Shown one piece after another: positions 1 through 10,568 of a stretch of DNA of 64,000 bases (position 1 is its first letter; each line of letters starts with the position of its first letter). The stretch is from Rutpela maculata. Taxonomy: Eukaryota; Arthropoda; Insecta; Coleoptera; Cerambycidae. The stretch spans positions 102,489,823-102,553,822 of the forward strand of contig OW386291.2 in NCBI GenBank assembly GCA_936432065.2, written 5' to 3'. The position numbers and the translations under genes are program-made. The notes under the pieces were generated by a model. That model was not told the origin of the DNA. It saw nothing but the letters and a program-made list of their open reading frames with translations, and ran no database searches.

Positions 1-80
1 TGACAATATAAGACGTGTACCGCCCAACTTGCCTAAATGATTGTTTCAATCGCCTTAATTGGACCAAGCCATTCAGATTG

Positions 81-205
81 ATACAACCATTTAGCCGGTG
101 CCAGCGTTTGTTAAATACAACCATTTAACCAATACCAGCATTTATCAAATACAACCATTTAATTAATACAAGCATTTATTGAACACAAGCATTTAATCAA
201 TATAC
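81..205. repeat. 34-bp tandem repeat, about 3.5 copies
   Basis: Units start at 81, 115 and 149, each beginning ATACAACCATTTA, followed by a partial fourth unit from 183. Copies differ by a few substitutions, so this is an old minisatellite. No coding role is visible. Confidence 0.75.
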
Positions 206-1541
206 ATAATATCCAGTATGTACAGACTGTAAATTGTAACCGTAAAAGTACCGTCGTCAAGTTTTGTTATGGGTAGATGGTATAAATTTCAAGGCGTGAT
301 TTTAAGATTTTAAAAATGGCTACTTATGGTACCTTACTGAACAGTAAATCGAATTGAAGTATTATTGCACGGCTACGGCATATCCTTCTGTTATTCAAGA
401 CCCTGGAAATTAATTTTGACAAACCTTATCGACCGTTTTGATGCAACTGAATTTCCGGTAGAAAGATAAAGTTTGGGATTTTAATTTGGGAAGCCATTTT
501 CCGGTAACGTTGGTGCAGTGATGGAAGCATGGTAACGAGGTCACGTGGTTAGCTGCGGGGATTTTGTTTATGTCGTATTGTCGACAGCCCAGACGAGAAG
601 CTATAACCTAACTTTGCGAAAGTGCCAACTTCACTGTCGATCCAACTTGTAGCAGTTCAATATTGAATAATCATCACGTGCCGTTATCTTGGAGTACCTC
701 CTGGTTAGGACAACTGCAAGTTTTAATTTCAAGATAAGTGTATTTATGTTATTACCTTTACCCCTCTAACCAACTACTTAGACTTTCATAGCAACTACTG
801 CCTCTGCAGGAATTATTTTATTAAGTCAGCAAAATTGTGCTATATATTCTTACATTCAAACTAGAAAGCGTTTAGCGATTAATTTCGTACGATTTTACTG
901 TTTATATCTTTCGTTAAGTACGGATTTAAGGCCATAAGCCGAGGAAACAGTATTATTATTAGCAAATTTTCACTGATTATTTTATATTTTAGTGGTTTAT
1001 GTATGGTACTGCCATAAAGCTACGTGGGGAGATTGGCTCTCAGCTACTACCTCCTACAATTTTGCATATTGTTTGGTTAACCCGAATTTTGAATTTTACA
1101 CCTTATTATTGACCTTGTGGTCACATGTTGAAGTGCAGCTGTACTTGAACGTTCATTTGGCTATATAATTTTCTCTGTGTGAGCCCTATTGCTCAACATA
1201 ATTGTCTGTGCTTAGAGCCTTATCGTGTATATACTTGGGTACAGTTTGTCCCAAGTTTTTGTTAATTTTAATAGGTGAATTGTAGATATAAGGTTACCAC
1301 GAGTAAATTTTGAGATTTTTTAAATGTTATAGCTAACGCTATATTCATGGTTTCACGTCCTAGGTTAGTTGGTATTATAGTTTAGTAACAGAATTTTTCT
1401 GAGGGTTGAGATTATACTATAGAGTATATGGTGCTTAGTGTTAAACAATTTGAAATTATATATAGCTACTAGGTTGTTACTTTCATAGTAGTGTTTTTAC
1501 TTTGTACTGTACATTTTGCAGTGTAACTCTGTGCTCTAGTA
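206..1541. other. AT-rich stretch with no recognised gene
   Basis: I read both strands and saw no transposase or reverse-transcriptase motif, no long open frame and no clear inverted ends. It could be ordinary intergenic or intronic DNA, or a repeat too old to recognise. Confidence 0.5.
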
Positions 1542-1587
1542 AAGTTAACCGTAAGGTAGGGTAGTAACCCTACCTTACGGTTAACTT
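1542..1587. repeat. Perfect hairpin, 21-bp stem, AGTA loop
   Basis: Positions 1542-1562 are the exact reverse complement of 1567-1587, leaving a four-base AGTA loop. No thymine run follows it that would suggest a terminator. It directly precedes a second, larger hairpin with the same loop sequence. Confidence 0.9.
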
Positions 1588-1588
1588 T

Positions 1589-1680
1589 TGCCTAAATTTT
1601 AATTTAATTTGAAAATTTAAAGCTGAATTACTAGTAAGTAATTCAGCTTTCAATTTTCAAATTAAATTAAAATTTAGGCA
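1589..1680. repeat. Near-perfect 44-bp-stem hairpin, AGTA loop
   Basis: Positions 1589-1632 pair with 1637-1680 with one mismatch, and the loop is again AGTA. Two adjacent long foldbacks with four-base loops are unlike MITEs, which have longer centres. They fit recent template-switch inversions, or an assembly or sequencing foldback artefact. Confidence 0.9.
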
Positions 1681-2780
1681 TCAAAATTTACAGTGTGTGC
1701 AGTATCTCTAGCAAAATATATCGGTAGGAAGTTTGCTTCCGTTGGTCTATCCTGTCGAGAAATTGTTTTATTTTACCTCGACTATTTTGTTTTGCTATAA
1801 ATATTCGATATCTGCATTCAAGATTTTAGCCTTCAAGTTACTATCTCATGTCATACCGAGTGACAGTTCTAAATGATTTTTTTAAGGACTAGCCAAAAGT
1901 TTTTTTAACAACTGTAATTTAAATCCTGTCCTTTCTGTCGCACGACGCGACGCTCGAACAGCTGAAATTATAAGTTTCGAATCGCGTGATTTAGCTGGAT
2001 ACTCTTTTGAATTAATTGTTGCCAGGCTTAACTTTACTGGGGTTTGTTTATTATAGTCCAGTTAAAATTGGGAAATTTTTTATGGTCTCCCTTGTGTAGA
2101 AAATTGTTTAGCGCTAGAGTCATCGATTGTTACTGAGTTTAATGATAAGTGGTACTAACTTTTTAGCTTTATCGTGTATGTTATAGATTTAATTGGTTTC
2201 AACATTAATCATATTGTCGTTACTAACCTAACTAAATTTTAAATTCCCTATTAAATTATTGTTATTTTATTTCCTTGTTTCTCTGGTATGTGTGCTGTAT
2301 CTTATCTTCCTTTCTGACCTTTTTACAAGGTCTGGCGCCCAAAGCTTGAAATTTTGCAAACTAAAAACTCAAAATTTTTACAAAAAAAAGTTTTTTATTT
2401 TTTGATAAAAAAAATTTTTTGATTTTTTTAAATTTTTTTGAGAAACCTCGACTAATTCACTCTTGGCCGCCTTAGCGTTATTGTCGTTTACGCTTACCCA
2501 TGGCCCTTGGCCTCCTAAAAAAACTGGCTAGCCGAGCCTAATTTGTTTTGGGTTATAGAGTATTACCTTTGTGTGTTCGAACACTTTAAGTCACCAGACA
2601 AATTAGTTTGTGTCGTACGGAGAATATACTTGTCTTATACTATGAATTGATTTGTAAGTGATAATGTCAGTTTGGGCGTATCCCATTTAATTTTATAGTA
2701 AAACTTCATAGCCAAGAACTCAACCACTTAAAAATATATTAAAATATTCCCCAGCCGACTAGGAAACATTATAATATATA
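1681..2780. other. AT-rich stretch; weak LTR primer-site-like motif
   Basis: No gene is visible. At 2331-2340 the sequence TCTGGCGCCC resembles the primer-binding site that follows the 5' LTR of many insect Ty3/gypsy elements. No gag or pol follows and I could not define an LTR upstream, so the motif may be chance. 2375-2450 is very rich in A and T runs. Confidence 0.4.
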
Positions 2781-3381
2781 CAGGGTGGGGCAAGAGTGCG
2801 CCGGAATTCGAGATCTCGGGTTCTACGATAGCTAGAATTAAAAAAAAATACAAGTAAACTAGATAAAGAAGTCGAAATTATTTTCGAATATAAAGGGCGA
2901 GCAAAGACGAAATTACAGGATCAAGTGCCTTTTTTAAATGGAATGTTATGTATATCAGTACATTTTTGAAGCCTCTTTCTAGACTCTATCCATTCCTATA
3001 TTATTATTGACTATCTCCCAGTCACTTGGATGTAATGAATTTTTTTTTGAAATGATGCCATCTGCAGATGCATATTTAAAAAATCACCAAAGTCACAATT
3101 ATGGGTTTTAAGAGAAACTTATGTAAATGCTAGTTACGAGACATTTAATTAATGTTTTTGAATCACTTTTACTTCCTAAAAATGTACAGGGTGGTCAAAA
3201 ATTATTTTTCAATGAAGAATTTTTTTAAATTGAATTTTCTCAATTTTTTCAAAGATGTGAAGTAGAACTAAAAACGAACATTTTTTTTATTCTTCCCTAT
3301 GGCTAATTGCATCCATTTTCGTCTTATTGAGCAATGAGTGCAAAATTCAAGAATAAACAAAAAATAATTCATTAGAAAAAA

Positions 3382-3613
3382 TTATAATAAGTGCTCCACA
3401 TGTTGCCCATTTTAATTGACACGTCTTTATGCAATTTTGAAATGAGGTCATTTAATGGGACCATTTCTTCCAATCCATTGAAGTGGATAAATAGTATTGC
3501 ACTGGTTCCTTACTGTAATGTTTTTTTTGTATTTTTTTTTGCTCAATTTGGTATAAATTGTCTTGTACAAATGAACATTTATCGCAATTATTAATCGTCA
3601 GTTATCATTTTAC
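3382..3613 (-). pseudogene. Inverted, deleted copy of the mariner-like transposase 3' end
   Basis: Read on the minus strand this matches the last part of the plus-strand transposase at 7220-7489. It keeps the STSMDWKKW-like segment, loses most of the catalytic C-terminal region by a deletion, and ends in the same HLL-stop-like tail. It mirrors the plus-strand copy across the nested region, so the end was duplicated in inverted orientation. It cannot encode a functional protein. Confidence 0.6.
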
Positions 3614-4704
3614 TCCAGTCAATAAAGGAGGTGTACAGTGCGTGAGCGATTACTTTAGAAAGTGGTTCAGGGTGTTTAGGGAGTGAACATACCGAAAGTT
3701 CTGACGTCTAGGAGGTGAGTCGGAGGAGGGGGGAGGGCCAAAGAAAGTCCCACTTTTGGTTTTTTCGCTTACATCTCTAAAATGGTGTGTCAGAGGGAAA
3801 AATCTTTTTTCTTATGCAAAATAAAAGCTCATAAAATTCTCTACAACTTTTATCTTATATACTTTTTTCAAATTCGCAACCGTTTTTGAGCTACACGCTC
3901 CGGAAAAGTGAAAATTTTCGAATAACAGATTTTTATCTGAAAAATAGAAAATTGTATTTCAAAGATGATAAAAAAAAGTAGGAACTCCGGTGCTTGTAAT
4001 TGGCACCAGGGTGTCTCCTACATGTTTCCACCCCCACTCTTGAGGGGGCAGCTTATTCCCGAGGCACTGCTGCACTTGGTGGTAGGTGCGCCGGGAATGC
4101 TGTTTAGCTGCACTCTCAGTTGGTGGGAGGGAGTTGATGTCAGGCTTAATATTGCCACTGACCCCTCATTAACAACTGGAAGTGGTACTGGTTGAGGAAT
4201 GTCTGTCTTGCTGGTGCCCCATACCATTTGAGGAAGCAAATCTTCCCAGCCTCTTCAATCTCGCCTTGAGTGGGGGAGGGGTTGTAAAAGATCACTGCCA
4301 CTTCCTTGATGTTTTCTGACTTAAGTACAATTTTGAAAAGTCCACCTTGCTTTTCCTTAAAGTTGAAGAGGTAAAAAATCTTTTTTTCGAAAATTTTCAC
4401 TTTCGAAGCGTGTAGCTCGAAAACGGTTGCGAATTCAAAAAAAGTATATAGAATGAAAGTTGTAGAGAATTTAATGAGCTTTCATTTTGTATAAGAAAAT
4501 TTTTCCCTCCGATGCACCATTTTAGAGATCTAAGCGAAAAAACCAAAAGTGGGACTTTCTTTGGCCCCTCCTCCGGCTCACCTCCTAGACGTCAGGACTT
4601 TCAGTATGTTCACTCCCTAAACACCCTGAAGAACTTTCTAAAGTAATCGCTTAGGTCCCTGCTCACGCACTCTACACCACCCTTTAGGTCACTTGTTGAC
4701 TGGA
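3614..4704. mobile_element. Foldback (long terminal inverted repeat) element
   Basis: Arms of roughly 320-340 bp (3614-3950 and 4385-4704) are inverted copies. Both start CCAGTCAA and share blocks such as AAGTCCCACTTTTGG and GACGTCTAGGAGGTGAG. The centre (3960-4380) is less symmetrical and GC-richer. Open frames across it are by-products of the inverted repeat. It lies between the inverted 3' fragment and the start of the plus-strand transposase, so it probably inserted into the mariner-like element. Confidence 0.75.
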
Positions 4705-4743
4705 CTATTTGTATTAAATTTAAAATATTTCGAGTTTTACAAA

Positions 4744-7489
4744 ATGAATTTTAATAAAGCGAAACTGGTAGACATGGCTTTTGTTTTGGGGGAGTCGGAC
4801 AAAAATAGTTTACTTGTCAGTAGAATTTATAAGTAAAAGGTATCCTGAAAGAAGGATTACTGATGTTGGCAGCTTCCAAAATCTTCTCGATAGATTTGTG
4901 GAAACTGGAAATGTCGAATATAAAAAAAGTGAAAGAATAAAACGTGTTGTGAATGAAGAAAATGCGTTTTCTGTGGCGCTGGCAACGGTTGAAAATCCTC
5001 ATATTACTAAGAGAGGAGTGTGCTCATTAGTAGGAATATCAAATTCAAATGCACTGTAACATGTATAATGCTCCTTTTTTAAAAAATATATTTAGGAATA
5101 TGTTGACCCACATTTTCTAATAAATCAAATATTTTTTTTGTTAGAATAAAACTAAAATTACAAATGAAATTTTGTTTAATAGTTCCATCATTTTAAATTT
5201 CTATAAAGAGCAAAACACCAATACGCTAACGTGTATAGCTAGTCATCTACGTAACAGGTTTACTTGTTAACATATTTATTTACTCAAACACACATATGAT
5301 CATAAATAAATAAACAACAATCTTCTAAGTAGATTACTTAATAATCTAATAAATTAAAGTATTGGTATATTTAACATTAATAATTGTAACAATTTATCGC
5401 TTGAATAAATTAAATACACGGAATGTTTTGTCGTTCTCTTGAACATAATTTCCGGTAGAAGGTTACTTCCTCCCTGCTGGCGATTTGCTAGTCACTTGCT
5501 TCGAGTCTAAGTCCAGTGTAAGGTGCGTTGACCTTTCGTCTTCACCTTAGTACCTTTTTATTTTACCAATAAAGATCGGTAATTCATCTGATTATTAATG
5601 TGAGGAAAACTCCTTTCATCTTATTCCTGTTTGTCTACATTTATGGTCGAGCCAAAGAAACGTTTCGTTAATTATTAACCTCATGGTTATAAATTTCAAG
5701 ATGGCCGGAAATATTTCCGTAAGTACTTTAAAAATTATCCTTTTGTATCAAGGTTTCATTCGTAAAATATTGTTTATTATATTGTTTTTTTCGACTTGTA
5801 GGATCCTCCTAATTCTGGAGTATCTTCTTATTTTTGGATTATGATTTAATTTCACATCACATTCAACGTCTTAAAATTAATTAAAAATTTCACTTTGTCA
5901 ATGGTTTATGGTTGAAGCTAAACTTTACTTAATACTCATATCTACTCAATGGTCATTACATGATTTACCCACAACTTTAATAGAAGTTCTACCTTTTTCT
6001 GGAATGGAGATGTACGTTCGCCATCTTATTTAGCAGCCCGTTTTTTTTTAACTTGATGTTTCTAGCTGCAATCGTTTCCTGTTTGGATAAGAACCAAGCC
6101 TAATATTCTCGTCATCGTTTGTACCTATATTCTTCAAAGAAAACTATGGATCTTCCAAGTTAAGTGTTTAATTTAAGTAAAATTCTTGCAATCTAACTAT
6201 TATTTTTTTTTGCACAGAACAATTGAAATTTTACAATTTTTATCATTACGGATAAAATATTACATAACATATTGAAATGACATTTGTTTTTCTTAAATAA
6301 GAGAGTTTCCGAACTTCACACGTTCGTGTAATAATTGAATAACTTTTCTTAGGGGTTTTATAATTAAATATAAATTATTAAGGTACAACTGTACAAGGTT
6401 TGGTGATCACCAAATTTTATTACCGCTTCGCTTTAATATACATGTTGTGATACACCGGGGTAAATTATTGATATAGATGGTATAACTTGTAAAATCTAGT
6501 TTGAACAACTTCTAATAAAAGAAGAATTTCTTGTTAAATATTTTCAGATAAATTTTGGGTAGACTAACTACTATAATTTTATATAAACAATTTTTTTTAA
6601 ATATAGCTTATAAATATTTTCCATATTTGTATGTACATTTTAATCTAGATGTTATTTTGTTATCAATACATTCCACTCTGATAATATTTTTTATTAATAT
6701 CCTATAGGTAAATAGTCAACATTCAATAAAAAAAATAAAATTATTGATAATCGGCCAAGGTAGTGCTACAGCACCAGGAATTATCTAATAACGATGTCCA
6801 AAGGCGTCTACAGTTTTGTAATGGGGCCAGGGAAAAAATGCAAGATGTCACATTCTTTCGTAATGTTTTAAATATTCATATAAATTATATTTATATGTGA
6901 GGCAACTTTTCATAAAAATGGATTTGTTAATAGGCACACTTTCCATTATTTTGCTTCGGAAAATCCTCACTTTTTTAGGCAAGTTGATAAGCAGCACAGG
7001 TGATCTATAAACGTTTGGGGAGGAATTATTAGAGAACATGTAACAGGGCCACATTTTTTTAATGGTACATTAACTGGAGCTATTTTTTTTCATTTTCTTA
7101 AAAATTATCTGCTACAATTATTGGTGAATCTTCCTGAAAGGATACGAAATGGGGTATGGTTTCAGCAAGATGGTTCTCCACCACATTATTTAAATGCAGT
7201 TAGAGGCCACTTAAATAATACCTACCCTCTTCAATGGATTGGAAAAAATGGACCCAATAAATGGCCTGCTTGATCCCCACATCTTACAAAAATGGATTTC
7301 TTCTTATAGGGATATGTGAAGGAAATTGTTTATAAAGACACACCAACAACAGTACAAAATATGAAGGAAAGGATAATAACTCCTTTTAGATCTATCACAC
7401 CGGCAATTTTAGGAAGAGTAGAAACCTCATTTCAAACGCGCATAGAGATGTGTGTCGATCAAAATGGGCAAAATGAGCACTTATTATAA
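4744..7489 (+). pseudogene. Mariner-like (DUF4817-type) transposase pseudogene, interrupted
   Basis: This is a relic of a cut-and-paste DNA transposase. It starts at the ATG at 4744 with KLVDMAFVLGESDKNSLL, then frameshifts near 4830 into SKRYPERRITDV and NLLDRFVETGNVEYKKSE. These are N-terminal helix-turn-helix features of the DUF4817 group. Homology stops at about 5060 and resumes near 6755 with HQELSNNDVQRRLQFCNGA, so about 1.7 kb was inserted. The catalytic half from 6917 shows NVWGGI, FNGTLTG, WFQQDGSPPHY (second catalytic Asp) and, after a stop, a degraded SPDLTP-like segment then MDFFL. In-frame stops replace expected W, R and W codons near 7000, 7270 and 7310. The frame ends at TAA 7487-7489. 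The family assignment rests on recalled motifs. It is certainly inactive. Confidence 0.8.
5061..6755. other. AT-rich DNA interrupting the transposase relic
   Basis: Transposase homology breaks at about 5060 and restarts near 6755. No terminal inverted repeat, target duplication or coding motif is evident in between. A 16-bp perfect palindrome centred on TGATCA lies at 6399-6414. It could be an unidentified insertion. An intron is unlikely given the length and the element type. Confidence 0.45.
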
Positions 7490-8367
7490 TTTTTTCTAAT
7501 GAATTATTTGAAGAAAACTCTATTCTTAAAGTTAATTCTCGGATGTTGTACTTATTGCTCAATAAAACGAAAATGGTGGCAATTAGCCATAGGGAAGTAT
7601 TTACAGAAAATGTTCGCTTTTCATTTCCTCATCACATCGTCGAAAAATACGCAGGGTGTTCCATTTGAAAAAATTGAGAAAATTCAATTCAAAAAGTTCT
7701 TAATTGAAAAATCATTTTTGGCCACCCTGTACATTTTTAGGAAGTAAAAATGATTCAAAAACATTAATTAGATGTCATAACTAGCATTCACATAAGTTTC
7801 TCTTAAAACCCATAATTGTTACTTTGGTGCATTTCAATATGCATCTGCAGATGGTATTATTCCACCAAAAAAATTCATTACATCCAAGTGGTTGGGAGAT
7901 AGTCAATAATAATACAGGAATGAATAGAGTCTAGAAAGAGGCTTCAAAAAGGTACTGATATACATAACATTCAATTAAAAAAAAAGGTACTTGATCCTGT
8001 ATTTTTTTGTTTTAATTTCTAACTATCGTAGAACCCGAGATATCGAAGTCCAGCGCACTATTGCCTCACCCTGATAAGTGGGTTTCTAGGCATTGATGGA
8101 AATTTTAGTTTGCTATACTCAATGTATATTAGATTAATAATTGCATTCTATGCGACCACAATACCAATTACTTATTTGATATACCTGGTGAAATAGAAAC
8201 TTCCTATTTTTCCTTATGTAATAAACGATTTTAATATAATTTGTTCAATGTTTATATTGCCCATAAAAACAATTGAATATATCAATTAAAACATTTTTAT
8301 CGCTTCCGGTTCGACTGAAAATAAAATGAAATCAGCCGGGTATATCTTTACATTTTTTCAATCTATA

Positions 8368-8574
8368 TACAGTGTGTATAGTGGCGGGCTGGGCATAGGG
8401 AGTTAGAATTGCAACATCGCGTGTGCCAGCTGGCTGAAATGAAATAACTGAGAACGGGGATGCTTCAGTGGTCTAGCGCCGACTCTTTAATCTATGCCGC
8501 CGACGGGCGAGTGGTTGTCATATCTCTCGCGCTACGTGGAAGTACATGCCCAGTCCGCAATTACACGCAGTGTA
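8368..8574. mobile_element. 207-bp MITE with TA target duplication
   Basis: The ends are imperfect inverted repeats of about 31 bp: TACAGTGTGTATAGTGGCGG at the left and the reverse complement of TACACTGCGTGTAATTGCGG at the right, both running into GGGCAT or GGACTGGGCAT. TA flanks both sides (8366-8367 and 8575-8576). The interior is GC-richer than its surroundings and has no open frame. TA targeting suggests mobilisation by a Tc1/mariner-type transposase. Confidence 0.75.
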
Positions 8575-8832
8575 TAAAAAAGCACCGGAACATTAAGTTT
8601 GAATTTTCAACAATTCTTAATATTAAACATCATTAGCTTCTACACAGTAAAATACTCGTGACTTTTAAACTTTAACAATAGGCTCGTTATCAGATAATCC
8701 TGAAATGACTATGTATCAAATTTCATGTAAATAATAATATTCGTAAAATTTAAAGGATCGGATTCACGGAAATACAACACTATTTTAATTATTTTATGTG
8801 TCGTAAAAAATTGTGGGTACAACGGACCACCG

Positions 8833-10563
8833 CACAATGGTACGAATCGTAATTTTACCGTTCAAAATTGTCTAGAGCACTTGTTTCGAAACCGAATGGG
8901 ATTTTTTTTTTTTAATACTCATTAATACATTTCCAAAAAACGTAAGAGAGCCGATTTTTGAATTATGGTAAACAAAATTATTGAGCTTAGCCAAAATGGC
9001 CATTTTTTATTTAAATCTTAATAAAAATTACAAAAAAAATAAATATTAATATAATCTACTTAAGGTTATGTTCAAAATTAATGAAGGACTGAATCGCATA
9101 TTTGTGATATGAATCCACGATCTTCAATTTCTTCCTGGAACTTAAAATTTTGTTTATTTTAACTTAAAAGTACTTATCAGAAATATTCAAAACTTCTCGG
9201 CACAAACTTTAACAAAAATATTTCATCTTTCATCATTTTTAGCATTTTATAGCCGTCATTGATTCCTCAATCTTGTAGGTTGGTTTATGACAATTTGGAT
9301 ATCAGATTTGTAATCAGCAACCTCAAAACCCTCCGAGTAACAAGATTTATGCAAACTGGAAAGGAAATTATGATTCGCCATATTGGATCTGCCATCTTGA
9401 ATTTCTTCCTGGAACTTAAAATTTAATATATTTTAGCTTAAAAATTTATCAGAAGTATTCAACAAAACTTCTCGGCATAAACTTTAACAAAAATATTTCA
9501 TTTTTCATCATTTTTTAGCATTTTATAGCCGCCATTGATTCCGTCATCTTGCAGGTTGATTGATAGATATCAGATTCGTAATCAGCGACCTCAAAATCCC
9601 CCGAGTAACAAGATTTATGTAAATTGGATAAGAAATTGAGATTCGCCATATTGGATCCGCCACCTTGAATTTCTTCCTGGAACTTAAAATTGAATCTATT
9701 TTAACTTAGAAGTACTTATTAGAAATATTTAAAACTTCTCGGCATAAACTTTAACAAAAATATTTAATTTTTCTTCATTTTTTAGCGTTTTATAGCCGCC
9801 ATCGATCCCGTCATCTTGTAGATTGGTTTATGACAATTTGGGTATCAGATTCGTAATCAACGACCGCAAAAATCCTCGAGTAACAAGATTTATGTATATT
9901 TGATGAGAAAAAAGTTTTTTTTGTAAGTTCTATTAAGATTTAAATAAAAAATGGCCATTTTGGCTAAACTCAATAATCTTGCAGGTTGATTGATGACAAT
10001 TTGGATATCAGATTCGTAATCAGCGACCTCAAAATCCCCCAAGTAACAAGATTTATGTAAATTGGATAAGAAATTAAGATTCGCCATATTGGATCCGCCA
10101 CCTTGAATTTCTTCCTGGAACTTAAAATTTAATCTATTTTAACTTAGAAGTACTTATTAGAAATATTTAAAACTTCTCGGCATAAACTTTAACAAAAATA
10201 TTTAATTTTTCTTCATTTTTTAGCGTTTTATAGCCGCCATCGATCCCGTCGTCTTGCAGATTGGTTTATGACAATTTGGGTACCAGATTCGTAATCAGCG
10301 ACCGCAAAAATCCTCTAGTAACAAGATTTATGTAAATTTGATAAGAAAAAATTTTTTTTTTGTAAGTTCTATTAAGATATAAATAAAAAATGGCTATTTT
10401 GGCTAAGCTCAATAATTTTGGTTAGCATAATTCAAAAATCGGCTCTCTTACCTTTTTGTAAAAATAACGAGTATATATATATAAAAAAAAAATATCCCAA
10501 TCGATTGCGAAACAAGTGCTCTAGATAATTTTGAACGAAAAAATCAAGATTCGTACCACTGTG
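8833..10563. mobile_element. Transib-like non-autonomous DNA transposon
   Basis: The left end starts CACAATGGTACGAATC and the right end, read inward, CACAGTGGTACGAATC. The terminal repeats extend imperfectly for about 200 bp. The flanks carry the same five bases, CACCG (8828-8832 and 10564-10568). A GC-rich 5-bp duplication with CACWATG/CACAGTG termini is the hallmark of Transib, the superfamily related to the RAG1 recombinase; CACAGTG is the canonical RSS heptamer. An A-rich CAAAATT lies 23 bases inside each heptamer, about where Transib ends and 23-RSSs carry a nonamer. No transposase motif is visible and the interior is tandem repeats, so it would depend on a transposase elsewhere. The superfamily call is inference from ends and duplication length. 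Confidence 0.65.
9115..10340. repeat. Internal tandem repeats of about 270 bp, four copies
   Basis: The anchor CTTCCTGGAACTTAAAA recurs at 9131, 9405, 9673 and 10111. The first two spacings are 274 and 268 bp. The third is 438 because copy three includes an extra block (about 9902-9985) matching the inner part of the element's right terminal repeat (about 10345-10412). The array therefore grew by unequal exchange or slippage, including one step that copied terminal sequence inward. It lies wholly inside the Transib-like element. Confidence 0.8.
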
Positions 10564-10568
10564 CACCG

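Larger units (their letters stand above)
3187..7729 (+). mobile_element. Tc1/mariner-superfamily element, degenerate and nested
   Basis: The ends read CAGGGTGGTCAAAAAT at 3187 and the reverse complement of CAGGGTGGCCAAAAAT at 7729. Both are flanked by TA (3185-3186 and 7730-7731), the usual Tc1/mariner target. The right end follows the transposase stop codon by about 240 bases. The left end (3187-3613) is an inverted, internally deleted copy of the 3' end, so the original 5' end is missing. A foldback element (3614-4704) and an AT-rich block (5061-6755) interrupt it. Confidence 0.7.
2781..8073. mobile_element. Large inverted-repeat element enclosing a mariner-like insertion
   Basis: 2781-3184 is an imperfect inverted copy of 7732-8073. 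Both outer ends begin CAGGGTG and are flanked by ATA. The arms share long blocks, for example GTTATGTATATCAGTAC and the CATCTGCAGATG region. The centre is filled by a mariner-like element at 3187-7729. The simplest reading is a palindromic MITE into which the mariner jumped; the alternative is one element with very long terminal repeats. Confidence 0.7.

Noticed and set aside
1542..1680. Transcription terminators
   Set aside because: The stems are far longer than intrinsic terminators, lack a U tract and lie in eukaryotic DNA with no adjacent gene.
2331..2345. 5' LTR boundary and primer-binding site of a gypsy element
   Set aside because: Only the short TCTGGCGCCC word supports it; no LTR pair or gag-pol sequence was found.
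3965..4400. Overlapping 73-84 codon frames in the foldback element
   Set aside because: They overlap on opposite strands within a long inverted repeat and show no protein motif.
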